A DNA stretch of 64,000 bases, taken from positions 8,618,001 to 8,682,000 of the forward strand of contig NC_003076.8 in assembly GCF_000001735.4 (NCBI RefSeq), in the 5' to 3' direction. Positions 1 through 11,381 of the stretch are shown here, one piece after another (within the stretch, counting starts at the first letter, position 1; each line of letters opens with the position of its first letter). A model generated the notes under the pieces. It saw only the letters and a list, made by a program, of their open reading frames with translations. It was not told where the DNA came from and ran no database searches. The position numbers and the translations under genes are program-made. This DNA is from Arabidopsis thaliana. Lineage: Eukaryota > Streptophyta > Magnoliopsida > Brassicales > Brassicaceae.

Positions 1-566
1 TTGTGATATTGGTTACAATCTAAAAGAGTTTTTCTCTTTAGGGTTTATGTCTTATTTTGCTCTCTTAATAAGCTTTTCAGGAGCATGAATTTTATTGTTT
101 TGAGGATTTTAGCTTTTAAGGAGCTTTATTCAAATGCATATTTATAATAGTGTTATTTTAATTTATTTTTTATAAAATTATTTGTTGGTTTGAATTGAAA
201 ACACAAAATTTATGATCATAAAACCCAAACGAAAAATATATCAAATATAATTTGTTATATATCAATTCTTTGAAAATAGACAGATACAAATTATTATTTC
301 GTGAGAGATTTGTTGAAATTAAAAACCATAAAATTTAAGATTGTTGTTATTTATAAATTAGACACAGCTCATTCAATAACACCATCTTACTCAAAGAGAA
401 ACCAACCCTCTCAAACTAAAAAAATGTTTAAGTTTAAATATGCATAATTTAATGAAAACAGCCTCACATTAATAAACTAAACGGTCCAATGACTCGTATT
501 TTAAATTTCATTTAGGGATAATCAGATCCCACCACATGAGAGAGAGATCTCAACGAATCACACACC
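1..566. other. AT-rich intergenic DNA
   Basis: This is AT-rich sequence upstream of the first gene. I see no convincing coding region. The last part probably holds the promoter and 5' UTR of the DUF1336 gene starting at 567. Confidence 0.5.
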
Positions 567-1465
567 ATGAACCAAACCGAAACCACCACTGACGACGATA
601 ACAACAATTCCAAACCGGCCGAAACCGAATCAACCACCACCGCACCGGAATGGATAACCGAAACAATCAACGGTGGATCCTTCTGCCACGTAGATCTCGA
701 AACCGGAACCAACGGCTGGGCTTCACCCCCAGGCAACGTCTTCTCTCTCCGCTCAAATAACTACTTCACCCCCACAAAACAAAAATCTCCTGGCGGCGAT
801 TACCTCCTCTCTCTCGCCGCCGTAGACTGGCTCAAATCCACCACAAAGAAACTCGATCACATCCTCTCTCGTCCCGATAACCGTGTAATCCACGCTCTCA
901 AAACATCCCAATCTAGTAGCTTCATCTTCGCCGTTAATTTCCAGGTCCCAGGGAAAGAACACTACAACTTGGTTTCTACTTCGCAACACAAAAACCAATC
1001 CCTTCAGATTCACTCCTCCACAAATTCATCAATACAGACGAAGATTCATTTCGCAACGAGAGGTTCAAAATCGTTAGCAATGTTGTGAAAGGTCCTTGGG
1101 TTGTTAAAGCAGCAGCTGGGAAATTTGGTGCATTTGTTGCTGGGAAGGCTATGAAGTGTAGTTATCATAGAGGAGATAATTATTTTGAGGTTGATGTTGA
1201 TATAAGTAGCTCGGCGATTATGACGGCGCTTATTAGGTTTATGTTGGGGTATGTTACGTATTTAATGGTTGATATTGGTTTTGTTGTGGAAGCGCAAACG
1301 GAGGAGGAGTTGCCGGAGAGATTGATTGGTGGTGCTAGGATTTGTCATATGGAGTTATCGTCGGCGTTTGTGATTTATGATGATGTTGATGGGAAGAAGA
1401 GTTCGCAGCAACGGCGGAGAATGATGGGTGCGGCGGAAGGAAATCACAGCGAGGATGAGGATTGA
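567..1465 (+). pseudogene. EDR2 C-terminal domain (DUF1336) protein, frameshifted
   Basis: Two overlapping frames together encode a stand-alone DUF1336 domain of about 300 residues, like the C-terminal part of EDR2 without its PH and START domains. Frame one (567-1088) starts at an ATG and carries the conserved WITE..GGSFCHVD, SLAAVDW and FAVNFQVPGKEHY segments. Frame two carries KGPWVVKAA, YFEVDVDISSSAI and AQTEEELPERLIGGARICHMEL, ending at 1465. Just after GKEHYNLV (near 972-975) the reading switches by one base: the expected FYF..PIPSDSLLHKFINTDEDSF stretch is present, but only in the second frame. A one-T loss in a T run explains this. Alternatively, an 89-bp intron (972-1060, GT...AG) restores frame and gives 269 aa, but removes about 30 conserved residues. 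I favour a frameshifted gene. The biochemical function of the isolated domain is unknown. Confidence 0.8.
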
Positions 1466-2082
1466 GATTTGAAACGAAGATACGTCAACGCTTACTTTTT
1501 TTTTTTGTTGGGATCTGAGTTATTAAAAAAAATTGATTATTTTGTTTCCACGAGGTGGGCAAGATTTGAGATTAGTTTTTTTTTATATATATAATGTAAA
1601 AAATTTGGCAAAATTAATAAATATGTTTTGTTTATTTCTAAAGTAGAACATCATTTTTTAATTATCTAAACATGATTCAACTAATAATAAAACAATTTAA
1701 CAAATTAAAGAATCAAATTTATTAATTTTATTTTAAAAACTAAAAACATCATTTATGTTAAAAGAAATTTTTCAATGATATATCAGAAAATTACTTACAT
1801 TATGATCGGTACGAAAATAATATTTATCATATTTGAAAACATAGAAAGTGGCGCCATAATATTTAAATCTATTAATCTGTAGTGTCTTGTGTGATACAAT
1901 GCTAGCTTGTCAACACGATAAGCTGCGAAGTTTCATTGAACTGAAGAGTATAGCTTGTGCGATACATTCAAATGTAAATTTGACACTTGTTAAATGCAAA
2001 ATATGATTACGATGCGAAGATATTTAAGGTTTGGCAAAACGAAGTAAACAAAAACATAATCAGACATATATTTGAGAATCAG
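1466..2082. other. Intergenic DNA
   Basis: AT-rich spacer between the 3' ends of the convergent DUF1336 (+) and BMT5-like (-) genes. No further gene is visible. Confidence 0.5.
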
Positions 2083-2991
2083 CTATTTCTTAAACATGTA
2101 AGTGATAGCTGATCCGATAGGATATATAAAATCACAATTACTTCCACTTTCTCTTTTGTTGGAGGAACTTGGGAATGCCCATTTAATGAATTGCATTCTC
2201 TGGATTAAACGCAAACCACTTTCTTCAGCTAGAGCCTTTAAATCCCACTTGTTAAATGGGTTTAGTGTGTTTAGAGTGATATGAATCTCTCCATCTTCGT
2301 CTTTCATCATCTCTCTTGCACTCTCCATAAATCCTCCAAATACCTTATTGCGTTTCCTGTGAATTGCACACTCAAATGTTGAATATACATTCATATGAAT
2401 AATATATATATAATCATAATAAATATTATACATATATATTTTTAAAAGTATATATATGAAAGTGGTTCCAAACATATATGGATGTATCAGGAATCCAAGA
2501 TCTTGTTATGAATTTCCAAATATCAAACTTTTGATATATAAGATCTGAAACAAGCTCATCAAAAACCAAACCCTGCATGAGGAAAATTAAAGATGATTAT
2601 GTCGTAATGAGCTAAGCGATCGTCTGATTTCATGGAGTGTACATTAACACCACGGACCACAGTGCAACCAAGTCTCTCCAACTCTTCCACGTTCCCTTTT
2701 CCATTGTTGTAATTACGCCCTAGATCCTCTACCATACAAAACATAATCGCCAAACTTGATAAGCTATTGTTCTTTATATCGGATAACGACAATAACAAAA
2801 TTGAAAAAAAAATGATTGATAATTTTAGACATATTACTACCTCGAATATCAAGCGATATTGCAGTGATGTTGGTGGCAGAACCCAAGGCTTTTGCTAAAG
2901 ACAAAGAAAATGAAAACTCTCCTTCTCCGACCACGAGTATTTTTTGCTCATTGCTATATCGACTTAACCTTTTAGATTCCTGAACATCCAT
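2083..2991 (-). CDS. BMT5-like (DUF2431) Rossmann-fold methyltransferase, copy 1
   Basis: Three coding exons on the minus strand (2991-2841, 2728-2572, 2356-2083) join with GT-AG introns into 193 aa in frame. Exon 1 has the SAM-binding-like motif ILVVGEGEFSFSLSLAKALG. Exon 2 has NYNNGKGNVEELERLGC and the family hallmark NFPHAGF. Exon 3 has FMESAREMMKDEDGEIHITL and the C-terminal LRLIQRM and YPIGSAITYMFKK. The family includes yeast Bmt5, a 25S rRNA uridine-N3 methyltransferase; activity of plant members like this is inferred only. The protein is short, and the segment between NFPHAG and the FMES helix looks shortened. It is divergently paired with the transporter at 4185, and the pair is duplicated downstream (6296-15828). 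Confidence 0.78.
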
Positions 2992-4184
2992 CTCAGATCA
3001 GTTGCATGTTTAAGTCAATTCACACCATGTCCTTTTATACACATGTACATACACATCACAGGGATGCATTAGTCAAATTTAGACAATTTTAGTGTTAAAT
3101 GCTGGATTTTGTAATTCGTCTCTTCGAATTTAGTGATCATTTATGTACTTTTGAAAGACCATTCATTTTTTTTTTCCGTTCATATTTTTATTTTTATTTT
3201 TGTTAAAACCATTCATATTCTACAGAGGATAATCAAACTTCTTGTTTTGTTTTTCTTGGTTCAAAAGTTCTTTCTATCACGGATTAGTTTTAGTTTAGGA
3301 TCATGAATAGCCCTAATAAATATGATTATGATATAGTAATAATAATACTTAGGAAGAGTGACTAGCTCGTTTTACATTCTTTATCTAATGATGAAATCAT
3401 ATTTATTATTCATTTTGTAATATGTTTATAGATAACAACATTCTTCAAAAGTTAAATATCATTTAATTTTCAAGTATTTTATAAAATAGAAATAACAAGT
3501 AACAACAATTATTAATTAGTTGGTGGCAAGGTTTTTTGTTTTTTTTGTCTATTTCAGTATTTCTATATAAATGATCAATAAAGGCATGACACACTCCCAA
3601 AGATGCTGGGATATTTAATATTATTTCTTTTGTTATGAAGAAATGAAAATGGACATTTCACTTTTTGGTATATTATAAAATCAGTGGAGAAGTATAGTGG
3701 TGACAAGATCTACCTTTGATCCAACGATTTCCGAACACGTATATAAAAAAGGAAATACTACGTTAGAAAAAACAAAACTGTCCCTTTGTTTGGCGACTTA
3801 TTTTGAAAAAAACTTAGTAGATTTTTTCTTTTTTTTGGGAAATACTGAATTTAGAAGACAATAATGCAATGAATATTATACATAAATTAAATTCTTTCAG
3901 ACACATTGTATTATTTGAGATATGTGGTCATATATACGTCGGCTATCTTTTTCCCTTTATCCTTTATTTTCTTCTTCTTCTTCTTCATTGTAATTCATAC
4001 GAAAGCATGTCAACGAAGCTTGACTTTTAACTTGCGTACGTCAAAAGATTCATCCTTATGATCTGAGATCAATCCAAGAAATATCCACTTCAGACAACTG
4101 TTGTCCTCGGATCTGTTTTTCAGACAAAAGTGGAGCTCAAAACGGAGACAAATCTTCAATCTTTGACTCCTTGCAGAACCAGTT
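2992..4184. promoter_or_regulatory. Divergent intergenic promoter region, copy 1
   Basis: Shared upstream region of BMT5-like copy 1 (-) and BT1 transporter copy 1 (+). Two stretches are recognisable again in the second duplication unit: about 3060-3170 (matching 12232-12330) and about 3650-3800 (matching 13050-13205). The second includes a GTGGTGACAAGATCTA core followed by CCAACGATTTCC and ACACGTAT. The sequence elsewhere in the spacer is poorly conserved, so these blocks may be the functional parts of the promoter. Confidence 0.5.
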
Positions 4185-5965
4185 ATGGCAAGAGAAGAGC
4201 AAAACATTGAAAACAGAGGATCCGTACATGTGGTCGAAAGAGAAAGTAATTTACGTAGTGTGGTGTGTGGTCCTGTGCGGTGGCTAAAGATGTTGGCGTC
4301 AAAGCTTCACTGGAGCTATGTGTTTGCTGTGGTCTCCAATTGTGGAATAAACCAAGGGTTTGGTTACTCATTGGGTCATGTAGCTACAGATTATTACATG
4401 AAAGATGTTCAAAAGGTTCAGCCTTCTCAATATCAAGCTCTCTCTGCAATCACTAGGATTTCATGGATCATATTTAAGCCTCTTTTTGGCATTCTCACTG
4501 ATGTTCTTCCCATCTTTGGTTTCCATAGACGTCCTTACTTCATTTTAGCAGGTAAAATCTCGCTCGAAATTTCGATCAATGTCACTTTGATTTCTCTATA
4601 AATGTACAAAACTCTGTTTTTGCAGGGGTGATTGGAGTGGTTTCTTTGTTGTTTATATCACTTCAAAGTAATCTACATCTTTACTTGGCACTGTTTTGGA
4701 TGACAATATCAAGTGCTGCAATGGCGATAGCCGATGTAACAATTGATGCTTGTACTACTTACAATAGTAACAAACACCCTTCTCTTGCATCGGATATGCA
4801 GAGTTTATGTAGTTTAAGCTATTCCATTGGAGAACTTCTTGGTTTCTTTATGAGTGGTATCTTAGTTCATCTTGTTGGCTCCAAGGTTAGCGAATCGTTT
4901 GCTGTGATCTCTCTGTCATTCATGATTTTTTCTCTAATGAGTTTCACTTTTCGGACATTAGGGCGTGTTCGGCTTGTTAACATTCACATTCGCATTAGTA
5001 TCGGTAGTCGGGGTCTTGTTTAGTGAGCCTCGTGTTCATGGTTTCTCTTTCAAACAGGTAATTCTATTCTCTCTTGAATTCTTTTACCAACATGAGATTA
5101 TTTACTCATTGTTGTATCATTTCTGTTAAACCAGAACTTTACCAATGCAATGAAAGCGATGTGGAGGACAATCAAGTGCTCAGATGTGTGGCAGCCAAGT
5201 CTATATATGTTCATTACCCGTGCTCTTGGTTTAGACATTAAAGAAGGTCTTTTCTATTGGTTCACTGATTCAAAAGATGGTCCTTTGTTTGCTCAGGTAA
5301 TCCCAAAACAAGTAGCTTCTATATTTTCAAAATCCACCAATATGTTAAAAGCCTTTCTGGTTTGTTTTCAGGAAACGGTTGGTTTCATTCTCTCAATTGG
5401 TTCTATAGGGTCGATTCTAGGAGTACTGTTGTACAACCTACGCCTAAAGGATCATCCGTTCCGTAAACTATTTTTGTGGACTCAACTTCTCTTTGCTTTA
5501 TCAGGAATGTTTGACCTCATTCTTGTGCTACGTCTCAACTTAAAATTTGGTTTACCTGATTATCTCTTCATAGTAGTGGACGGGATAGTTTCTAAGATGA
5601 TCATACGTCTGACATGGATGGTGATATTCGTTCTCAATACAAAGCTTTGTCCTCACGGAATTGAAGGGACCTTTTTTGCGTTGTTAATGTCAATTGACAA
5701 TGCAGGCCTCATGACCTCATCTTGGCTTGGAGGGAAAATGTTGCATGTCCTCAAGGTGACTCGGACTGAGTTTGGTAACCTCTGGCTTGCGGTTTTGGTC
5801 AGGAATGTCATGAGACTTTTGCCGATATGTTTTCTGTTTCTTGTGCCCCAAGGAGATCAGAACACGTTCAAGCTCCCGGCTGAGATAATGGGCGAAGATT
5901 CGGAAGAAGAGGGAACTCGGAATTTGGAATTGGCTTCTCTTGTTGACTATGTTGATAGGAGCTAG
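4185..5965 (+). CDS. BT1-family folate/biopterin transporter-like MFS protein, copy 1
   Basis: Five exons (4185-4551, 4626-4885, 4962-5057, 5135-5296, 5372-5965) encode 492 aa in frame. BT1-family landmarks are [68 protein letters not shown] and [11 protein letters not shown], followed by a long hydrophobic second half with several membrane segments. The family contains folate and pterin transporters; plastid FBT1 is the studied plant member, and substrate here is inferred. From memory this is At5g25040, possibly the gene called FBT8. Exon 4 begins after a CAG at 5132-5134, because the equivalent of the first AG used by copy 2 is absent. Intron 4 has no in-frame stop, so a retained-intron product would stay open. 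Confidence 0.85.
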
Positions 5966-6295
5966 CAACGGTACTATTCTCTTATCATAGTGTTTGAAGC
6001 AACTGCTTTCAATTAGATTTTTCTAGAAATTGAAATTTGCAACTTATGGTAGTATTACTTCAATAACTTGATTGTTACGGAAGCAATCTAAACTATTTCC
6101 TATTTTGCAGGTTATGACTAATATCATCAATGAGGATATTGAGTGTCAAAAAGTTAACCACTCACCACTCTTATTTCTTATTACTTAAATAAGTCTTCAC
6201 CTTATGTTTGCAACTATCAATGAGGGTATTGGTTACAATGTTCGCTTGTCATCACGATAAAGTAACTGTGAAATTTTATTAACTCTAAGAAGAAG
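5966..6295. other. Convergent intergenic spacer
   Basis: Short spacer between the 3' ends of transporter copy 1 (+) and BMT5-like copy 2 (-). It probably contains both 3' UTRs. This is also the junction of the two tandem duplication units. Confidence 0.5.
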
Positions 6296-6510
6296 CTACT
6301 TCTTAAACATGAAAGTAACAGCTGATGATCCAATAGGATAGGTATCAACAGAGTTGCCAGGAAATATCCAGTTGTGAAATTTCATCTGCTTGATTAAACG
6401 CAAACCCGTTTCTTCAGCAAGAGCCTTGATATCTTGCTCGTTAAATGGGTATATATATTGTCTTATGAGTGACATGAATCTCTCCATTTTCGTCTTTCAC
6501 CATCTCTCTC

Positions 6511-6691
6511 TGAGAAACTTAAGACAAGATGTAGTTTGGTTTATGTTGTCTTATCTTATTAAAGAGGCGTTAAAACCTTACTTATACAAAGCAAAAGATA
6601 TAACCTAAAGTGTTGCACAAAGGAAATGACTAAACAGGATATATATTGTTGACTAAGCTAACTAAAATATTGACCAGCAATAGCTTCAACA
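6511..6691 (-). repeat. 3' LTR of the copia element
   Basis: 181 bp, identical to the other LTR except for one base (GCTAAC here, GCCAAC in the other) near 6659. It starts TG and ends CA. Confidence 0.96.
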
Positions 6692-6700
6692 TCCTCCCTC
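6692..6700 (-). other. Polypurine tract
   Basis: On the minus strand this reads GAGGGAGGA directly before the 3' LTR, the expected position of the plus-strand primer. It overlaps the end of the pol reading frame (stop at 6699-6701). Confidence 0.75.
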
Positions 6701-9700
6701 AAGTTGGAGCATGCACATCGAGAATGCCCAACTTGCGCAGAAAGTAACGAACTTCCTTTTCACCCAAAGCCTTAGTTAGAATATCTGCAAGCTGCTTGTG
6801 AGAGGGAACAAACGAAGTCGCAATTATACCATCAAGAATAGCATCGCGGATAAAATGACAATCCACCTCAACATGTTTGGTGCGCTCATGCTGAACTGGA
6901 TTGACACTGAGAGCAATTGCAGATTTACTGTCAGAGAAGATGCGCATAGCCTGAACGTGAGAGACACCAAGATCATAAAGCACCCGCTTGAGCCACATGA
7001 GTTCTTGAGTAAGGAATGCCATAGCTCTATATTCAGCCTCCGCGGAAGAGCGACTGACAGTGGGCTGCTTTTTCGTTTTCCAAGATATGGGAGTATCACC
7101 AAGCTGTACAAAGTATCCTGTGAGAGAGCGACGAGTGAGAGGGCAAGCAGCATAGTCACTATCGCACCAACCATTAATCTGCAGAGTAGAGGTGCTAGAG
7201 AGTAAAATCCCTTGTCCTGGGTTAGATTTCAAATAGCGAACAACACGAATGGCGGCGTTCCAATGGTCCTGACGCGGATTCTGCATAAACTGTGCAAGAG
7301 TGTGAACAGAATATGATAGCTCAGGACGTGTTACAGCCAAGTAAATGAGTCTCCCAACTAGACGACGATACCGTGAAGAGTCTGAAAGCAGAGGAGATGT
7401 AGACAACGAGAGCTTATGATTCTGTTCAAGCGGAAACGCAGACGGCCTAGCCCCCAAAAGTCCCATTTCAGAAATAATATCAAGAACATACATCCTTTGG
7501 GATAGGGAGAATCCTTGAGCATTGCGGTTCACTTCAATGCGAAGAAAATATTTGAGCAAGCCAAGGTCTTTCATGTGAAAACATGATTCTAGATAGGATT
7601 TAAATTGAGCAACAACATCAGGGCAGCTACCCGAAATGATCAGGTCAACGACATATACGAGGACATGAACAAAGACACCATCATTGTTGTAACTGAACAG
7701 AGAGTAATCCGACAAAGATTGTGTGAACCCATATTATTTTAAAGCAGAAGAGAGCTTGGAAAACCAACACCTTGGAGCTTGTTTCAAACCATACAGAGAT
7801 TTATGAAGACGACATACCTTGCTAGGATCATCACATTGAAATCCCTGAGGCAATTTCATATACACTTCCTCCTTTAAGTCACCGTGAAGGAAAGCGTTAT
7901 GCACATCCATTTGATGTACATGCCAATCACGGGCCGCAGCCACTCCCAAAAACAAACGCACCGTGCTCATTTTTGCAACCGGAGCAAAAGTTTCATCATA
8001 ATCCACGCCTTCTTTTTGACAATTACCCAAGACTACCAAACGAGCTTTATATCGCTCTATCGCCCCATCCGATCGATACTTGATTTTGTATACCCATTTG
8101 TTGCCAAGAGCCCGCTTTCCTGGAGGCAAATTTACAATCGAGAAGGTTTGATTAACTCGCAGAGATTCCATCTCAGCAGACATAGCCTCTCTCCAAGCTT
8201 TGTCAACCATAGCCTCGTTGTAAGTTGTTGGTTCCATTCCAGCAGTAACAGCTGCGAGAAAAGCCTTGTGCGACGAAGTGAATCGATGGCAATCCACGTA
8301 TTTCTCAATTGGATACAGAGAGGAGGAAGAAGCCTCAGGGGAAATCGATTCAACACTCACAGTATTGGTGACAAAATTCTTCAACTTCATCGGTTTTTGT
8401 GTTTGGCGAGAACTACGTCTAAGTTGTATTGGCGCCAGTGTTGTAGATGACAGTGGAAGATCTGCTGTCTGTACGGTGCTTGATACTAAAAAAGGATCGA
8501 GAGAGGAGAGAGAGACAAACTCACTTGGACTTGAAGATTCTTGATTGATTTCAGGTATTATTGGGCCAGTTGCAACATTCGGCCCAACTGTAGCTTCACC
8601 AATATTTCGTCCAATAATAGTTCTTGGCCCAATAGCTTCTTCAATAAAAGGTGGCCCAACACAATCCACCAATACACGTTCATCTTCCTCATTGCACGAC
8701 ATCTTGGAGTATGGAAACTCTGTTTCCTGGAAAATCACATCTCTAGACACGAAAATTTTTTGTTCTTCTAAATCAAACAGCCTCCACCCTTTTTGTCCAT
8801 GTGGATACCCAACAAATACACATCGTCTTGATCGTGCCGCAAACTTATCTCCTTTGTGATTTTGGTTATGTGCATAACACAAGGAACCAAATACACGAAG
8901 ATGAGAGTATTTCGGAGCCGTTTTATATAACATCTCATATGGAGATTTACCTTGAAGAAGCATCGAGGGAGTGCGGTTGATAAGGTAAGCCGCAGATAAG
9001 ATACACTCTCCCCAGAACTGAATTGGCAAATACGATTGAAATCGCAAGGTCTCGCGATATTCAAAATATGTCGATGCTTCCTCTCAACCCTTCCATTTTG
9101 ATGCGGAGTCCCAACACATGAAGTTTCATGAGCAATGCCTTTGTGTAGAAAGTACTCACGCATACATAGAAACTCAGTCCCATTATCACTTCTTACTGTT
9201 TTGATCTCAGTGTCAAATTGTCGTTCAACTAAAGCAATGAAATCTTTCAAATGTTTCTGAGTTTCACTTTTATCAGTCATCAAATAAACCCACACACCAC
9301 GAGAATAATCGTCAACGATTGTCAAGAAATATCGAGCACCAGAGTAAGAAGGTGTTCGATAAGGCCCCCACACATCACAATGAATTAGCTGAAAACTATC
9401 CATACTTCTATTATCACTTAGAGGAAAAGTATCACGGGTTTGCTTAGCTCGCATACAAGTATCACATACATTCTCCAAAATCTCTTTACCACTAGACAAA
9501 AGTTCTCTAGGCAACAAATTAACTATCTTGTCTGATGCGTGTCCCAAACGCCTATGCCATAGATCAAAAGGGGCCTTCACACTCGTGTGCACAGCAGCAG
9601 CATTCTCCATTCCCCGAAAACAAAAACTTCCATTCTCTCTTTTACCAATTCCAGTCACCATCCTCGTAGTGCGGTCCTGTATCACAAGGAAGTGATCAGC

Positions 9701-11137
9701 AAGTTGAACCACACAATGATTCTCATCCATCATTTGCCCAACAGAGATCAAATCTGATTCCAACTCCTTGACATAGAAAACTGATTTTAATATCAGATGC
9801 GAGCCTAATCTAACTGTTCCCTCACTGACAGCAACTCTCTTATTTCCATCAGCTAAGATAATTAAAACAGGAGACATGGATCGCATATCACTCAACAATT
9901 CCAGGTTTCCAGTCATATGGTGTGAAGCACTTGTGTCGAGTATCCAAGAAGTGAAAAGAGAACATGTACCTGATTGAGTTTCATGAGCATTGGACTTGTT
10001 ATCGCTTCTTCCAGCATTGAGAAGCTTAACAACTCCACGCCATTGCTCATCAGTAAGCCCACTGACTGCATCACGATCGCTATCAGTGATAACCCGGTTC
10101 ACATGTTCAGAAGATGGAAACGGTCCAGTCATGACGACATTCACATACGTTGGACGAGGTTGTCCTCCATTAAAACCAGGCCCAAATCTTCCTCTGCCAC
10201 GACTTGTTGAGCCATTTGAATTTGATTTTCCTCTTGGGCGATCTCCCCACCACTCTGGATATCCAATCAACACAAAGCAATTTTCCGGCGAATGACCTCC
10301 ACAGTTACAATGAGTACAAAGTTTCTTGTTTTGAAGCTTCTCTGAATTTGCAAACTTCTCTGAGATTACCTCAGAACGTAGCCGCATTTGAACAGCAAAA
10401 GCAGTGACATCGGTTCTCTCTTCATTAGACGATCTGTTGTTCAATATATCTTCTTCTTGTCGCACAATGTTGTAAACCTCTTCCAGCCCGGGGAGAGGAA
10501 CACGAGACGTCAAACTTGACCGTATGGTGTGAAATTTAGTTTCATTCAGTCCATAAAGAAATTGATGAACCATGTCATCTTCTCGATCTTTTTCTTGGTC
10601 TGTTCCAAGATTGCAGATACACCTACCACATTTACATATCCGAAGAGGGCGATAGCTGTAGATATTATCCCAAATCTTGTTGAGTTTTCCATAATATCCT
10701 TCCACTGTCATACCCTCTTGCTTGCAAGTCGCGAGATCCGCCTTCATCTTCTGATTCTTTGGCCCATTAGAAACAGAAAAACGCTTCCGAATCTGTTCCC
10801 ACAAGTCTCTCGCCACATCACGGTGAGAGATATTTGTCAGCAGCTCTGAGTCAATAGTCATCTTCATCCAAGAGACCAACAAAACATTAATCGTTAACCA
10901 ATCTTCTAGATCTGGAGAACCATCTAGTGGTTGAGGAATGGTTCCATCAAGGAAACCAAACTTTTTCCTAGACCGCAACGCCGTCTTGAAACCACATGCC
11001 CACTCTTCATAGTTATTTGTCTTCAGTATCGGATGGGAGATCACAGCTCCCGAATTGTCAGCTGCCGTCAAGTCGTACAGCGAAATTGTGCGTCGGACCT
11101 CAATTACAGATGGAGGTGGTGGTGGAGCATCAGTCAT
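6699..11137 (-). pseudogene. copia gag-pol polyprotein, inactivated
   Basis: Read on the minus strand from the ATG at 11137. The gag part includes a CX2CX4HX4C zinc knuckle (CTHCNCGGHSPENC). The protease motif is WILDTSASHHMTG, with Ser where Gly is usual. Then come the HHCC integrase zinc region (LWHRRLGH ... CDTCMRAKQ) and the DDE integrase core (HCDVWGPY, SDNGTEF, VERKHR). A one-base loss near 9047-9053 moves the rest into another frame (7734-9047), which carries the integrase end and RT ([40 protein letters not shown]). An in-frame TAA at 7734-7736 replaces a probable CAA. The last part (6699-7715) has RT and RNase H (CDSDYAACPLTRRS, SSAEAEYRAMA). The catalytic YVDD motif reads YVVD (codon 7647-7649). 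Confidence 0.93.
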
Positions 11138-11188
11138 AGCTTCAGAGAAAACTCACTTGAAATACTCAATTCGAAAAACACAGATTGC

Positions 11189-11200
11189 GCTCTGATACCA
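11189..11200 (-). other. Primer-binding site (initiator tRNA-Met)
   Basis: On the minus strand TGGTATCAGAGC follows the 5' LTR with no spacer. This is the usual plant copia primer-binding site, complementary to the 3' end of initiator methionine tRNA. Confidence 0.92.
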
Positions 11201-11381
11201 TGAGAAACTTAAGACAAGATGTAGTTTGGTTTATGTTGTCTTATCTTATTAAAGAGGCGTTAAAACCTTACTTATACAAAGCAAAAGATATAACCTAAAG
11301 TGTTGCACAAAGGAAATGACTAAACAGGATATATATTGTTGACTAAGCCAACTAAAATATTGACCAGCAATAGCTTCAACA
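11201..11381 (-). repeat. 5' LTR of the copia element
   Basis: 181-bp partner of the LTR at 6511-6691, with one difference between them. It should contain the element's promoter on the minus strand. Confidence 0.96.

Larger units (their letters stand above)
6511..11381 (-). mobile_element. Full-length Ty1/copia LTR retrotransposon (defective)
   Basis: The element is 4871 bp and lies on the minus strand. It is bounded by two 181-bp direct LTRs beginning TGAGAAAC and ending TTCAACA on the plus strand, with a five-base target duplication CTCTC at 6506-6510 and 11382-11386. Next to the 5' LTR is a primer-binding site complementary to initiator tRNA-Met, and next to the 3' LTR a GA-rich polypurine tract. 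Domain order gag, protease, integrase, reverse transcriptase, RNase H is that of copia. The coding region has a frameshift, a nonsense codon and a changed RT active site. Removing the element and one target copy recreates sequence matching exon 3 of the paralogue. Confidence 0.96.

Noticed and set aside
4265..4456. Alternative plus-strand frame within the first transporter exon
   Set aside because: It overlaps the well-supported BT1 frame and has no homology.
7884..8859. Plus-strand open frames inside the copia element
   Set aside because: They are antisense shadows of the gag-pol reading frames.
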